Below, piece by piece: positions 19,202 to 29,332 of a DNA stretch of 64,000 bases. A program made the position numbers and the translations under genes. The notes beneath the pieces were generated by a model. It saw only the letters and a program-made list of their open reading frames with translations. It was not told where the DNA came from and did no database searches. The stretch is from Strigomonas culicis (lineage: Eukaryota; Euglenozoa; Kinetoplastea; Trypanosomatida; Trypanosomatidae). The stretch lies in the NCBI GenBank assembly GCA_000482145.1, contig AUXH01000003.1:1-64000 (forward strand), read 5' to 3'. Within the stretch, counting starts at the first letter, position 1. Every line of letters starts with the position of its first letter.

Positions 19202-20653
19202 CTAAAAGTGACGCCGGCGCATCTCTGCACGCTTCACGCCCAATATGGTCTTATCCGGTGCGTTCGCGGGCAGGCAGCGCTCCATCGTCTGCGCCGCTCG
19301 CAGAAACTCCTGCTTCACAAGCTGAAACTTTGCCTGATGCAAGTGGCGCCCTAAGTTGAGCCCCCCTGTGCCCACGTCTTCATATGGATCCTCAATTCCC
19401 AGCAAGTAGGAGAAGCTGCCCCGCTTGTGTTGCGGGAAGCACCAGCCGACATCGGTTCGCAAACTCAGCCGGTTGCGATTCAGACTGACAATATGCTTCT
19501 CGTAGTCGAAGTGGTGGGCGTAGTAAATGAAGAAGCCGTGTATGAGCCGACCGAGCTCCGCCGGGTCGCAGTCGCTGAGTGGCGAGAAATCCGGGTACCG
19601 TGGCAGGTGGGCTGGGTGCGGCAGCGACCACGGGTCGATCCACTCCAGCTGGCGCGTGACCAACAGGTAGTGCACAAAGAGGATGGTGACCGCGTACGAG
19701 GTCAGCATGGCAGCCCCGCCGTGCCCGATCCCCGTCGCCTTGCCCCACGCCTTCGCCGCCATGGCCGCGTGGCGCGCAGGGGGTGGGCCGCGGTGCAGAT
19801 AGTCGCGCAGCAGGTAGCTGTTCTTCACGCCGTAGGAAACGAAGGAGATATCCCACTTGTACATGAACATCTCCGGCACGTACCGCTGATCGAGTACGTC
19901 GCGGGTGTAGTCCTCGCGCATCCCTTTCGTCATGATCTTTCCGTCCGGAAAGACGCCAATCGCCTCAATCATGTCCTCCTTGGTGGCGCACTGAATGGCC
20001 AGCCGGCAGCCGTAGGTCGTGCGCTCCACCCACATGCCTTCTACCGCATCGTGGCCGAGCTTCTCCGCGAGGTACTCCATGTCTGCCTCCACGATGGTGC
20101 GGTTGCGGATGTCCAGCAGCGCCGTGCGCGCCTTTCGATCTTCCTCCTCACTCAGCGGCGTGTAGCGCGCGCGGCCCACCTTGTCGTCGTTCGCAAAGCG
20201 CAGCTTCACGACCGGTGTGCGCGCCTCCGTGAGGCCGGTGAAGTGGGGACGGAGATAGTGGGGCATGTAGCGCTTCATCACGGTCCACAGCTTGTCCGTC
20301 CGCTTCGCCTGGATGGTGTGCGGCGGGTAGGGATCGTCAAACATGCACGCGAGGTCCAGGTCGCTGCCCCACTCCATCTGGCCGTGGGTCACCATCGAGC
20401 CACAGCAGTAGATTTTGGCGTCCGGTGTCCATTTATCGGCCAGACCCTGCAGCTGCAGCTGCGCGTTGATCGCCGTGAAAAACATATGCGGGGGCCCGAC
20501 GCGTTTATTATTCTCCGTCAAAATCTGCTTTCCCCATATACTGTAGTGCTCCTCGGAGGGATTCAGTGTAGATGACGGCGCTCTGAAGTCGGCGATAGCC
20601 TTCGTGATACATGTCTCCGCTAACCACCACCGCACCGGGGATCTATGAAGCAT
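19202..20653 (-). CDS. RET2: RNA editing 3' terminal uridylyltransferase RET2
   Basis: 483 residues, close to T. brucei RET2 (just under 490). RET2 is the editosome enzyme that adds uridines to the 5' cleavage fragment during insertion editing of mitochondrial mRNAs. The nucleotidyltransferase signature is [19 protein letters not shown] (84-102), giving metal-binding D98 and D100; the third carboxylate is D268 in [12 protein letters not shown]. These sit one residue from the D97/D99/D267 triad I remember for T. brucei RET2, so the catalytic site looks complete. A RET2-type middle domain is inserted between the first two and third aspartates (about 150-260). The C-terminal base-recognition domain includes GIEDPYED. 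The N-terminus is short and only weakly presequence-like. Its presence marks the organism as kinetoplastid. Confidence 0.95.
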   Translation of the reverse strand: MLHRSPVRWWLAETCITKAIADFRAPSSTLNPSEEHYSIWGKQILTENNKRVGPPHMFFTAINAQLQLQGLADKWTPDAKIYCCGSMVTHGQMEWGSDLDLACMFDDPYPPHTIQAKRTDKLWTVMKRYMPHYLRPHFTGLTEARTPVVKLRFANDDKVGRARYTPLSEEEDRKARTALLDIRNRTIVEADMEYLAEKLGHDAVEGMWVERTTYGCRLAIQCATKEDMIEAIGVFPDGKIMTKGMREDYTRDVLDQRYVPEMFMYKWDISFVSYGVKNSYLLRDYLHRGPPPARHAAMAAKAWGKATGIGHGGAAMLTSYAVTILFVHYLLVTRQLEWIDPWSLPHPAHLPRYPDFSPLSDCDPAELGRLIHGFFIYYAHHFDYEKHIVSLNRNRLSLRTDVGWCFPQHKRGSFSYLLGIEDPYEDVGTGGLNLGRHLHQAKFQLVKQEFLRAAQTMERCLPANAPDKTILGVKRAEMRRRHF

Positions 20654-21047
20654 GCGTTCTCAATCTCTATATATTAGTGTTGGACCTTGTGTAAGTGACA
20701 AGCATTCAAAGAGTAAGGAAGAGAAATCGAAAAAAAAAAAACAAGCGAATGAAGAGGGGGGGGGAGCGGAAAATGAAAAAAAGCATAAGAAGTGGCTGAC
20801 TGTGCATTCATTTGATGATGAGAACAAACGGTTCAAAGCAGAATAGAAGACTGCACAAAAATAAAAAAGCACATGTGCTTTCTGTTGTTGTTCATGATGA
20901 TGTGATTATGCAACTGAACGACGGAATATAACGTGTTTGTCATTTATTTTTCTTTCTTACTGTCCGTGATCCATCCTTTTGATTGGTTGCGTCTTCTACT
21001 ATTGTATCGACCGGCGTGGATGTGACTGTGTGTGTGTCAAACGACCC
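20654..21047. other. Intergenic spacer
   Basis: A purine-rich block at about 20715-20790 with A11 and G9 runs is the likely RET2 splice tract. The remainder is AT-rich 3' UTR of the AlkB-like gene. No gene is seen. Confidence 0.5.
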
Positions 21048-22322
21048 TTAAACACCATCACAAAGCAAAGGGTACGGGCATTCCATTTTACGATGGACGC
21101 CTTCGCGCCCTCGTCGCCACGTCAAGCTAATGCGAAGACCGCGTGTCAGCTTGGGGATGCTCTCCGACAGAATATCGGTCTTTCTCTCGGCAATGCAGTG
21201 CGTCCACGCGTAGCGGGCCTCGCCGGAGAGCACAAAGAGGGAGCAGGGAGGCAACAGGACACCAATCGGTGCGGCGGCGGCGTCCTTTCCATCATCCCCG
21301 CGCGCAAACTCCATCACGGTGTAGGAGCCCAGCGAGACCAACAGAACATAATCCTCAAACGGGCTGTGCGCATCAACGTGGGGTGCGATGCCGCTCACGC
21401 GAGAGGTCTCGTAGTCATAAAAGTTCACCGTCAGCTGGTCGCAGGTGAAGCCACCTCGGGGGATGGGGTACGGTGGCTCGAGCGTCGTCGTGGGGTCGGC
21501 GTTCTCTAGCCGGTCACGCATCCACGCAAAAAACGACGGCAAGGGCGCGACGTCACAGCCGACCTCGCCGAGCGCGTTGATGCCGTAGAGAAACCGTCGG
21601 TTGAAGTGGGCCACGACGCGGCGCGCCAAGCGCTCCGTCCGCACCGCCGAGGCGCGCACGCCCTCCTGGAGCTCCTGCAGGATGTCGTCGTGCTCGCCAG
21701 GCGTCAGAAAGTCGAGCACGCGGTACGCACCTGGAATGTCTGTGATGGCATCACAGCGAAGGTGGCGGACGTCATCCGCCCCCGCTGCCTCGTGAGGGTG
21801 CTTCTCGCCATACCTTTCCGCGCCCAGCACCTCTCTCTGAAAAGGAGTGCCGGTGCCACGGAGGACTTCGCTGATGTCACACCGCATAAGGATGACGTAG
21901 CGCGCGCCCCTGTTCGATGACCCCGTGTTCATGTTCTGCACTAAGGGTATCGCGTAGAGGGTGGCAATCTGACGCCCCGGCTCCTCCCAACAACTGCAGT
22001 CAATTGCAGTGAGTGTTGTCCCTTGTGTGACTAGTGCAGACTTGACTGCCATGAAGGGGAGGTCCGTGTGGTAGAAAAAGACGCGCTCGTCAACAAGTGG
22101 TCGCTCGAGACAGCCCAGATTCGTCATGAGCTGCTTCAGCTCACATGGACACATGGTGTTGCAACCCATATTTAAAACAATGAACCCCTCTTCTTTCCAC
22201 CGCGCCGCTTCCATTAGCGTAATGTGTGCAAATTCGGCTCCCTGTTGTAGATGGTCCAAATACTGCGTGACCCACTTTTTGTACCGTTTCCGCACATAAA
22301 CAGCGGCGGCGGCGTCACTCAT
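21048..22322 (-). CDS. ALKBH8-like RRM + AlkB 2-oxoglutarate/Fe(II) oxygenase
   Basis: 424 residues from the ATG at 22322; the in-frame ATG at 22397 lies upstream of a TTTTTCTCAG acceptor near 22345. An RRM-like fold (about 47-128: FIVLNMG, CELKQLMTNLG, ERVFFYHTD) precedes an AlkB domain (about 190-405). The AlkB core is complete: QLTVNFYDYE, iron ligands HVD (315-317) and H375, LLVSLGSYTVMEF, and the 2-oxoglutarate arginine R397 in RGLRISLTW. FTCDQLTVN and HVDAHSPFED are characteristic of ALKBH8, which hydroxylates wobble-uridine methoxycarbonylmethyl groups in tRNA. Animal ALKBH8 carries a C-terminal Trm9-like methyltransferase; this protein stops after the AlkB fold, so a separate Trm9 would be needed. 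A role in wobble uridine modification is inferred. Confidence 0.85.
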   Translation of the reverse strand: MSDAAAAVYVRKRYKKWVTQYLDHLQQGAEFAHITLMEAARWKEEGFIVLNMGCNTMCPCELKQLMTNLGCLERPLVDERVFFYHTDLPFMAVKSALVTQGTTLTAIDCSCWEEPGRQIATLYAIPLVQNMNTGSSNRGARYVILMRCDISEVLRGTGTPFQREVLGAERYGEKHPHEAAGADDVRHLRCDAITDIPGAYRVLDFLTPGEHDDILQELQEGVRASAVRTERLARRVVAHFNRRFLYGINALGEVGCDVAPLPSFFAWMRDRLENADPTTTLEPPYPIPRGGFTCDQLTVNFYDYETSRVSGIAPHVDAHSPFEDYVLLVSLGSYTVMEFARGDDGKDAAAAPIGVLLPPCSLFVLSGEARYAWTHCIAERKTDILSESIPKLTRGLRISLTWRRGREGVHRKMECPYPLLCDGV

Positions 22323-22534
22323 ATCTATAGCAGTGTAAGGCGCTGAGAAAAAGATGCAACGTACGAACACAAGTGATCGGGGAGAGAGGGAGTCCAATCA
22401 CACGAACAGCACGAACACATGAGAAACACTGTGTTTACAAAAACACGTTTTCAAGAAGCACACAAAAAAAGTCGAAAAGGCATTAATGATCGCTTTGATG
22501 ACAAATTGAACACGTATGTAACTGTCAAGGGCAT

Positions 22535-22819
22535 TCACGTTTGACACTGGGAGCAAATGACAGTTTCACAAAAGTCGCACATCCAAATTTTGTGAAACCC
22601 ATCATATTGGAACGCAACGTCCTTTTTACATTTGACGCATAAGCAGACACCGCTCGCCATCACCATTGGGATGCGTCTAGCTATTTCATACACGCCGGAT
22701 ACAAAGTGGCCGCGCTTCCGACACACAGGGCACAACATCGGCTTCGCTGCCGCCTTGCGCGATTCTTTCCAGTAATCACGCACTTCCTTATTGGTGCCCA
22801 ACATGTTCTTGGAGTTCAT
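22535..22819 (-). CDS. Small zinc-ribbon-like protein
   Basis: 94 residues from the ATG at 22819; the frame stays open upstream to a GTG at 22846, but no earlier ATG is used. Three paired-cysteine knuckles are visible: CPVC, CVKC preceded by CLC, and CDFC followed by CSQC, enough for two or three zinc sites across residues 29-93. No membrane helix. Probably a structural or nucleic-acid/protein-binding zinc protein; I do not recognise the family. It sits in the short gap between the PUS1-type gene and the AlkB-like gene. Confidence 0.75.
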   Translation of the reverse strand: MNSKNMLGTNKEVRDYWKESRKAAAKPMLCPVCRKRGHFVSGVYEIARRIPMVMASGVCLCVKCKKDVAFQYDGFHKIWMCDFCETVICSQCQT

Positions 22820-23171
22820 CGCCACGCTCTCTCTCGTCAATTCCACTGCTCCACCACTAAGGTAAATATGATATTTTCGTATTAAGTTGTGTTTGCTCTC
22901 ACCTTATACGGTTTCTGCTTCAATCCAAGAATGAACAAAAAAAAAAGGAAAAACAATGGGACACAAGACCAAAAGTACGAATGAGAACAGATGGAGAAAG
23001 ACAAGAATATAGAAGAGAATCCATAAAAGAGATCCGCAGAGAAGGCAGTAACAAATAAGCTCTGTTAGAGGTGAGAACGTCACACGGAACCAATACGTGA
23101 AAAAAAAAGGGGGTCAAACATAGTTAAACGACAGTTATTACAGAAATAGTCTACCTTCTTCAGCATCGAAG
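22820..23171. other. Intergenic spacer
   Basis: About 350 bases; A10 and purine runs (22936-22951) are the candidate splice tract for the zinc protein. No gene is seen. Confidence 0.45.
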
Positions 23172-24950
23172 CTACTCACAGCTCCCTGTAGTGTGAGACT
23201 CTCCTCCCTCCTCCCATGGCCGTGTACGCTTGCGTCCCTCTTTCCTGCTCTGATCCTGAGCCTCCATACTCGACAAGGACGTGTAGATCCAACCATCCGC
23301 ACTTCCCTCTAGCTCACTCATCTTCTGATTCAGATCACCCTCCTGCACGTGCTCCCTGTCCGGAATGTCCTGCGGCAGCGATTGGCCGTCCGTCTCCTCC
23401 GTCGCATGAGAGGCCAGTGTGCCATTCTTCATTTCGAGTAGGGCCTTGCTATTCTCTTGCAAGTTCAACTCGCGTATAGCCCAGTTGTGGACGCGCAGCA
23501 ACCGCAAGAACACCGTCATTTCGCTACACTTGGAGCTCAATGCCTTGCCCATCTCAAGAGGCTTGTACTCCTTCATGGAGGGGAGATGGCTGTCCTCCGC
23601 CACGGACTGCGGCCGCCTCATCTTGTATGCCGCATCCCGCACCGCCAGCAGCTCATCCAACGGCGGCAGCCGATTCAGATCCATGTCCACGATGTCCTGC
23701 GTGATGGTCTGCCATGCGAACTGCTCCGCCTGTTGAGCGACGGCGCCGGACCACTCGTCGGCGAGGGCCGCAAAGCGCCCCGCGGCGCGTGAGCGCTGCT
23801 CGACATCGTAGCTGTGGTACGTTGACAGTGCGAGGTAGAGGTACACCCCCGGCGCCAGCGGCGTGGTGACGCGGTGGCGGGGGGACAGCGCCTGCTCCAA
23901 CAGGCTGCACGCCGCCCCGCGAAGGACCGCCAAGAGGCAGCCCACAATTTTTCGAATCATATTGAACAGAAAGGAAGAACCCTCGATTTGGAAGACGACG
24001 TAGGGGTACCAGGCGGGCTGCGGGCCGCCTTCGCTGCTGCCTGCCTCTGGCAAAGGCTTGCCAATGAGCCGAAGATTCTCCACGTACTCGCGGCGACTGA
24101 TCCCCCCTGCGTCGCCCGTGCCACGGAGGAAGCACAGCCGCTCGGCAATGCCACACCGCTGCACGATGCGAGCCGCCTCGCCGTCGTTCGGATGGATCAC
24201 CTTTGCGTTCTGGTGCCCGCGCTCATGGTCCACATCGTAGGAAAAGTTGTGGAAGCGGTGGTAGCCGACGAAATACTTGGCGATGAGAGCGTTCGCCGTC
24301 TTCACCTTTTCCTGCAGTGCCTTCACCCAAAGTGGCACCGCTGCTCCCTCCTCGCCCGTACCTGCGGCCTCGAGGTTATACACATAGTTACCGCTAGCTG
24401 TCTTGTCTGCCGTTGTGAGCAGCGCGTCTGCCGCATAGTCCGCGAAGTACTTGGGGAGGGTCGCGAAGCTGTCGCTCGGCGCGAGCAGGGCGTAGGCCGG
24501 GATGAGGTAGCGGTAGACCCGGCGTGTACAGCTACTGCGCGGCACAAAGTTGGCGCTCAGCACCGTCACCTTGCCCACCCGAATGAAGGAAGGGAGCGCC
24601 TGGTTCAGCCGCTCGCGCGCGCCCTCCACGCCGCCGGTGCGATCCAGCGCCTCCTCCTTGACGAACAGCGTCACGATGTTGCGCACGGCGTGGACGCCGC
24701 GATCGGTCCGACAGCTCCGCCCAAAGTGGTGGTCCTCGTCCTTGATACGCCCCCGCTCGATGTCGCCGATCAGCCCCACGTCCTTCAGCGCCTGGATGAG
24801 CACCCCCTCCAGCGTGTGGTGGGTCGGCTCGTGGGCCTGCAGCTGCAGCCCCCGACAGGCGGTGCCGGCGTAAAGCAGGCACAGCCCAAGGTGCACGTGC
24901 TCCTTCGGCGCCTTCTTCAGGTAGACGCGAATCTTCTTTTTTCTCTGCAT
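23172..24950 (-). CDS. tRNA pseudouridine synthase, TruA/PUS1 family
   Basis: 592 residues. Family enzymes isomerise uridines in tRNA (PUS1: positions 27/28 and others). Seen: opening strand LGLCLLYAGTACRGLQLQ; catalytic motif SCRTDRGVHA (79-88) with catalytic D83; YHRFHNFS and QIEGSSFLFNMIRKIVG, both hallmarks of the C-terminal half of TruA. The Gly-Leu-Gln-Leu-Gln and RFHNF variants are closer to PUS1 than PUS3 or bacterial TruA. An acidic, low-complexity tail of about 100 residues extends beyond the fold. The N-terminus is Lys-rich (RKKK), compatible with nuclear import and not with a mitochondrial presequence. PUS1-versus-PUS3 assignment is moderately sure. Confidence 0.88.
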   Translation of the reverse strand: MQRKKKIRVYLKKAPKEHVHLGLCLLYAGTACRGLQLQAHEPTHHTLEGVLIQALKDVGLIGDIERGRIKDEDHHFGRSCRTDRGVHAVRNIVTLFVKEEALDRTGGVEGARERLNQALPSFIRVGKVTVLSANFVPRSSCTRRVYRYLIPAYALLAPSDSFATLPKYFADYAADALLTTADKTASGNYVYNLEAAGTGEEGAAVPLWVKALQEKVKTANALIAKYFVGYHRFHNFSYDVDHERGHQNAKVIHPNDGEAARIVQRCGIAERLCFLRGTGDAGGISRREYVENLRLIGKPLPEAGSSEGGPQPAWYPYVVFQIEGSSFLFNMIRKIVGCLLAVLRGAACSLLEQALSPRHRVTTPLAPGVYLYLALSTYHSYDVEQRSRAAGRFAALADEWSGAVAQQAEQFAWQTITQDIVDMDLNRLPPLDELLAVRDAAYKMRRPQSVAEDSHLPSMKEYKPLEMGKALSSKCSEMTVFLRLLRVHNWAIRELNLQENSKALLEMKNGTLASHATEETDGQSLPQDIPDREHVQEGDLNQKMSELEGSADGWIYTSLSSMEAQDQSRKEGRKRTRPWEEGGESHTTGSCE

Positions 24951-25286
24951 GGTCCTCTAACGCAGATGCACCGTACGCCATTTTGATAGGAAAGAGAGAA
25001 AAGAGTAGGAGGGGCGAGAGCGGAGTGTGAAAACAAAAAGAGCACGATCGCTCAAGTGTACTCCCCCATTGGTGTACATCATGAGCGGACAAAAGACCGT
25101 CCACACGCTCTCATTAGTTTCACCCCGTGACGAATTAGTATGAATCAGCAACAACAGGTTACCCTTACACTGACAGCACGCGAGCAACAAAAGAGCTCCT
25201 GTAGTAATAATAACAAATACCCATTATGAACAGAGACAACGGAATGGATAGTGAAAGAGAAAAGAGGGGGAGGGGGAGAGAAGCAC
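24951..25286. other. Intergenic spacer
   Basis: Purine-rich block at about 24985-25025, immediately above the PUS1-type start, is its likely splice tract. No gene is seen. Confidence 0.5.
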
Positions 25287-26117
25287 TTATGCCACCTTGT
25301 CCGCGCGGTCGACGCACGCCAAGATGTTGCTGATCACTCCCTTGACCGCTTCCGCCGTCTGCCCCTCGCGCCCCTCCAAAAAACCCTCACCCCTGTCCTC
25401 AGCGAGAGAGAGATTCATGTCGATGGGGATGCTTCCCAGGAACGGCACCTCATACAGCTCCGCCAACTTCTTGCCGCCGCCGGAGGAAAAAAGATCTGTA
25501 CAGTGTGCACAGTGTGGGCACACAAAGCCCGACATGTTCTCCACGATGCCGAGGCAGCGCACCTCCAGTTTGTGGCAAAGCGACAGTTCCTTCTTGACGT
25601 CGTCCGTGGACACGTCCTGCGGGGTTGTCACGACAACGGCGCCACTCGGGTTGTACTGCTTCACCACCTCACACAGGGTGAGGTGCTCGTCACTCGTGCC
25701 CGGGGGCGTGTCAATGATCAAGTAGTCCAAGTGCCCCCAATCCACATCGGTGAAGAACTGCTTGATCATAGCATCCTTCTTCGGGCCGCGCCACACCACC
25801 GCGTCCTTGTCGCTCGGCAGGAGGTACGCGATGGACATGACCTTCAAGTGGTTCTCCGCGGCGTCCGGCTCGTCGCTCAGTGAGACAGGCCGCCACCCCT
25901 TACCATCCCGGTAGATATCGCGCCCCTCGAGGCCGCAGATCTTGGGCACGCTCGGGCCGCAGATATCGAGGTCCAGGAGGCCCACCTGCTTTTGCTGTCC
26001 GTAGGCGAGGGAAAGAGCCAGCTGGCACGCGACGGTAGACTTACCAACGCCACCCTTGCCGCTCAGCACCATGATGATGTGCTTTACATTCGCCAGAGGA
26101 GAGGGGGCGCTGTCCAT
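25287..26117 (-). CDS. Cytosolic Fe-S cluster assembly ATPase CFD1/NUBP2
   Basis: 276 residues from the ATG at 26117 (the codon before it in frame is TTG). Mrp/NBP35-type P-loop NTPase: deviant Walker A SGKGGVGKST (19-28), LLDLDICGPSVPKI, DYLIIDTPPGTSDEH (131-145) and the bridging-cluster motif CPHC (200-203, with a further C206). It lacks the N-terminal four-cysteine ferredoxin-like extension of NBP35/NUBP1, which makes it CFD1/NUBP2. With NBP35 it forms the scaffold that builds 4Fe-4S clusters for cytosolic and nuclear apoproteins. All expected motifs are intact. Confidence 0.92.
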   Translation of the reverse strand: MDSAPSPLANVKHIIMVLSGKGGVGKSTVACQLALSLAYGQQKQVGLLDLDICGPSVPKICGLEGRDIYRDGKGWRPVSLSDEPDAAENHLKVMSIAYLLPSDKDAVVWRGPKKDAMIKQFFTDVDWGHLDYLIIDTPPGTSDEHLTLCEVVKQYNPSGAVVVTTPQDVSTDDVKKELSLCHKLEVRCLGIVENMSGFVCPHCAHCTDLFSSGGGKKLAELYEVPFLGSIPIDMNLSLAEDRGEGFLEGREGQTAEAVKGVISNILACVDRADKVA

Positions 26118-26506
26118 CAAGGCGGTTGGTTGTACGAACGAGTTTTCAAAGCGGAAAGCACTTGAGAAGAGTGAGAAGGAGAGGTACAGGGAGGGTGGTC
26201 TCTGGGCATACTGGGGTGAACAAAACCTATTGCATATCCTTCACACCTTTGGTGTACAGCAACAGCAACTAAACAGTAGAAGGTGCTATGGTTAAAGTAG
26301 TGTCACATTAATGGTAGTCGGATACCGCCTCACGCGTTAGACCTGATAACATACAGCGGCCGTAACTACAATGAACACTTACACCAGTTGCACTGTGCCA
26401 CTTCGGTACGCTTTGCTCCAGTAATAGGCGCGAAAGCTTGTATTAATCATTTCATATGCACTCTGTGATGATCTCACACACACATACCCTTGTCTGCGTG
26501 AGTCGA
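26118..26506. other. Intergenic spacer
   Basis: Purine block at about 26163-26196 is the probable splice tract for the CFD1 gene. No gene is seen. Confidence 0.45.
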
Positions 26507-27199
26507 TTAGTTCTTCGAGGTATCCGCTTCGTCCTTCTGCGCCATATCCTGCACCAGATTCCAAATGTCCTGCGCCTGGCGCATCGCTGCCGCGGGGCTG
26601 CTGAGGTCAATCACGTAGTGTACCACCTCCTCGCCGCCAGACGACTCTCTCGCCTTGGTGATGAGTCGCTTCTCGTCTCGCTCCACTTTTGCGCGGACGC
26701 CATCCATCAGCTCGCCGATGCTGTGGTAGCCGCACGTGAGCATCGCAAGCCCCACCGTAGTGAGAAATCCCACAATGGCGAAGAAGGTGCCCCACAGGAG
26801 TGCACGGTACGCTAGAAGCAGGTGCTCACGCGTTGACTTATTGCGGCGCTTGCCGTCCTCGGGCGTCTCCAGCAGATCCTCGAACGGATCCGTCGTTTTT
26901 TGAAAGACTTCGGACGTCTCCTCATCACTGGGCTTCCAGTTCTCCGTAATGGGCTTTTTCTCAATATACTTCGACTCGAGCTCCCGGGCGCTCGGCAGCT
27001 GCTTCTTCAACTCGCGCAGCGTCGGTATCAGCTCAGCCACTTCGGCGGAAGAAGGTACATTGCTCTCATTCACCTGATCCGGTGTCAGCTTGAATTTGGT
27101 TCGCGAGTTGAACTGCTTCGATGCCGTGCCCTTACTGCTACAAGAGCGGGACGCTCCGACACAAAACAAGAGCCGCGTGCGTTGCACACAGCGCAGCAT
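26507..27199 (-). CDS. Orphan mitochondrial single-pass membrane protein
   Basis: 230 residues, not recognised. The first 35 residues are rich in Arg, Ser and Lys without acids, consistent with a mitochondrial presequence. A charged linker (36-125) with an acidic cluster near DEETSEVF leads to one strong transmembrane helix at 131-156 and a charged C-terminal domain with Glu/Lys helices. This layout is typical of inner-membrane assembly factors or respiratory-chain accessory subunits, but no family signature is visible. The ATG at 27199 is the first in frame. Confidence 0.7.
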   Translation of the reverse strand: MLRCVQRTRLLFCVGASRSCSSKGTASKQFNSRTKFKLTPDQVNESNVPSSAEVAELIPTLRELKKQLPSARELESKYIEKKPITENWKPSDEETSEVFQKTTDPFEDLLETPEDGKRRNKSTREHLLLAYRALLWGTFFAIVGFLTTVGLAMLTCGYHSIGELMDGVRAKVERDEKRLITKARESSGGEEVVHYVIDLSSPAAAMRQAQDIWNLVQDMAQKDEADTSKN

Positions 27200-27616
27200 G
27201 GCTCTTCCGCACGACAGGGGGTGAAGTTACTACGATGTATACGGCTACAAAAAAGAAAGGGAAGCGAGGTGATGAAACGGAGAACTCCAGGCAACAAGGA
27301 AACATAGCATACGCACATATGTGCACATCGAAACAAAACACAAATAATGATGTACATAAAGTACAGCGACACCTATAACAAAAAAAAAATAACATGTCCT
27401 GCTTAATTCCTCGTCTTCCCCTAACAAACGAGGAAGGAATCCGCAGGTGCAATACATAGATGCAGCAATGACACTTGGCCGGTTGCGTCCAAGTGCATTT
27501 TTTTTTTTTTGCGTGTGTGTGTGTGTTGAATCCAGCTGTCGTCTACGAAAAAAAAGAGAGGATTATACTCTACACAAAATTGTGAAGTGGGAAAAAAAAA
27601 GTTTCATTGTGTTGTT
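27200..27616. other. Intergenic spacer with T13 and (GT)7
   Basis: A purine block (about 27245-27262, with more A/G to 27300) is the likely splice tract of the mitochondrial membrane protein gene. T13 (27498-27510) and a GT run (27513-27526) lie in the 3' half. No gene is seen. Confidence 0.5.
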
Positions 27617-28843
27617 TCACTCAACTAAGCAACTGGCAAGCTCCGTCACGCCGGCGGTTGTTAAATGAGTACAGTCCTCCAAATACTGAGTAAGGTTGTC
27701 CTTGTTTTGGTGCATTTTGTAATAGCACTCCTTGTATGGAAAGAAGATGGTGCGATTCGTCGTGGCGAGAGAGTCACGGAAGAAATCTGACATGGCCTTA
27801 CTGCTGTTTACCACTGCCTCCGAATATGAAGTTTTGTAGTCGGAGCAGGAGAGTTCACATTTAATTCTTGCCGTCAATGTGCCCCGCGCACACAATGCCG
27901 CGCTCAATTGCTTTATCTCTTGTGCATCAGCTGTCCTGGGAAGCACAGGAAGAACAGCTTCTTCGTGAAAAAACTGAGTCGGACTGTTCGTGAGCAGACA
28001 AACAAACCACACGGAGTTCAGGTACTTGTTGTAACGCTTTTTTCGTGACAAGAAGCGGGCGAGTGTCTTGCGGAGCGTCAGCAGTGCATCACGCAACTCG
28101 CCTGCCGGTCTGTTCGCGTATTCAACGTTCAGGACAATGTACACGATCACATTACACACATTACACCCCGTGTTATCACCGAGGTCACCGCTGCTGGCCA
28201 CCGACGACTTGCGTACTTCCTCCAGCGCATATTCTAAATTGGGAAAATACTTCTGGAGGGAAAAGGAATCCATTTGAAGCGGGACCGCTGCCGCAACCGT
28301 ATCCACAATGCTCTCCTGCGACCTAGTTGCAATGCGCACCACGTCTGAGGTGAAGCGCGCAGACGTGTTTGTACGCAACGAGTGAAGGATGGGTTGCATG
28401 TTGGCGTCATTGAGAATACGGTTCATGTACGAACTGTTAAAGAGTGCCTGTGCGCCTTGCGCGCCACCGTCTCTACTATCCCCGCTCTGTTGCCATTTGC
28501 TCGCCAAGCGCTCGCTCACGGCGTGTGCGAGGCTTCTCTCTGCGCTCGCATCGGCTGCCGACAAGCGAGGCCCAACTTCAACGACATGGACAAGCAGAGT
28601 CGATGCACCCTTGCCGGCACACGCTTCGGCGCTCTTCACATCGGCCCTATTTTCGACCAAATCCGCACACTCCAATTGGTTCACACCGCACTCCGGACGA
28701 TCGCCAAAGCAGAAGTTCAGATGTTTTTCCCTTTTGCACTTCATGCCGTCCAAGTAATAGCAAAGCAGGAGTACTAGAAACATCCAAAATACGACGGTCA
28801 GGATTCGTGTGGTTTTGGGAAGCGAGCGCGCGTAGAAAGCCAT
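27617..28843 (-). CDS. Orphan type II membrane protein, Cys-rich lumenal domain
   Basis: 408 residues from the ATG at 28843; a longer frame to 29149 passes through splice-tract sequence (28900-28965) and is rejected as start. A short basic N-terminus and a 20-residue signal anchor (about 14-34) precede a lumenal-type domain with many cysteines (CKREKHLNFC, CGVNQLEC, CNVC, CELSC) and several N-glycosylation sequons (for example NTSA, NRTI, NLTQ). It probably resides in the ER, Golgi or cell surface. No enzyme motif is seen. Confidence 0.7.
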   Translation of the reverse strand: MAFYARSLPKTTRILTVVFWMFLVLLLCYYLDGMKCKREKHLNFCFGDRPECGVNQLECADLVENRADVKSAEACAGKGASTLLVHVVEVGPRLSAADASAERSLAHAVSERLASKWQQSGDSRDGGAQGAQALFNSSYMNRILNDANMQPILHSLRTNTSARFTSDVVRIATRSQESIVDTVAAAVPLQMDSFSLQKYFPNLEYALEEVRKSSVASSGDLGDNTGCNVCNVIVYIVLNVEYANRPAGELRDALLTLRKTLARFLSRKKRYNKYLNSVWFVCLLTNSPTQFFHEEAVLPVLPRTADAQEIKQLSAALCARGTLTARIKCELSCSDYKTSYSEAVVNSSKAMSDFFRDSLATTNRTIFFPYKECYYKMHQNKDNLTQYLEDCTHLTTAGVTELASCLVE

Positions 28844-29332
28844 CGCCGGTTCCTCTGCACTATATCCGCCCTTTCTGTATGCGAGTTCTACAGTACCAAT
28901 GCAAAAAAAAAAAGGAAAAAACAAAGTGAAGATGAAACAGGCGAAGGAAAGGAAAGGAGAAGAGATTATCGTTATGTGAACCAATACGTCCAATGATGAT
29001 GATAGCAGCTCCTCCACAACGGAGGAAGTGAGCGCTCTCTCTAAACGTAAAGAGAGGAACGAAACGAAGCGAGAACGGGCTGCATACAGCACATTGCTTT
29101 TTTTTTTTAGTGAAAGAAACCGAAAGAGGTTCCTAGATACTACTTTCATTTCAGTTATTATGATTAATATTCTTCAGTTGAATACAAAAAATGAAACAAC
29201 AAGAAACGATTCCCGATAAGAAAAACAAAGATATGAAAGAAGAAAAAAAACTTAGATCCTAAAGAGGGATGTCAGTGGCCTCGTATGTGCGGCCAGACCA
29301 TCCTTATACTACAACTAGAGGTATTTACGTGC
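28844..29332. other. Intergenic spacer
   Basis: Very purine-rich 28900-28965 (sense T and CT runs) is the splice tract for the type II membrane protein. The rest is the 3' UTR of that spacer's upstream gene, ATP synthase subunit c. No gene is seen. Confidence 0.5.

Noticed and set aside
28844..29149. N-terminal extension of the type II membrane protein up to an upstream start
   Set aside because: The extension is Ser/Phe/Leu-rich and translated from splice-tract sequence. The ATG at 28843 starts a normal basic tail and anchor.
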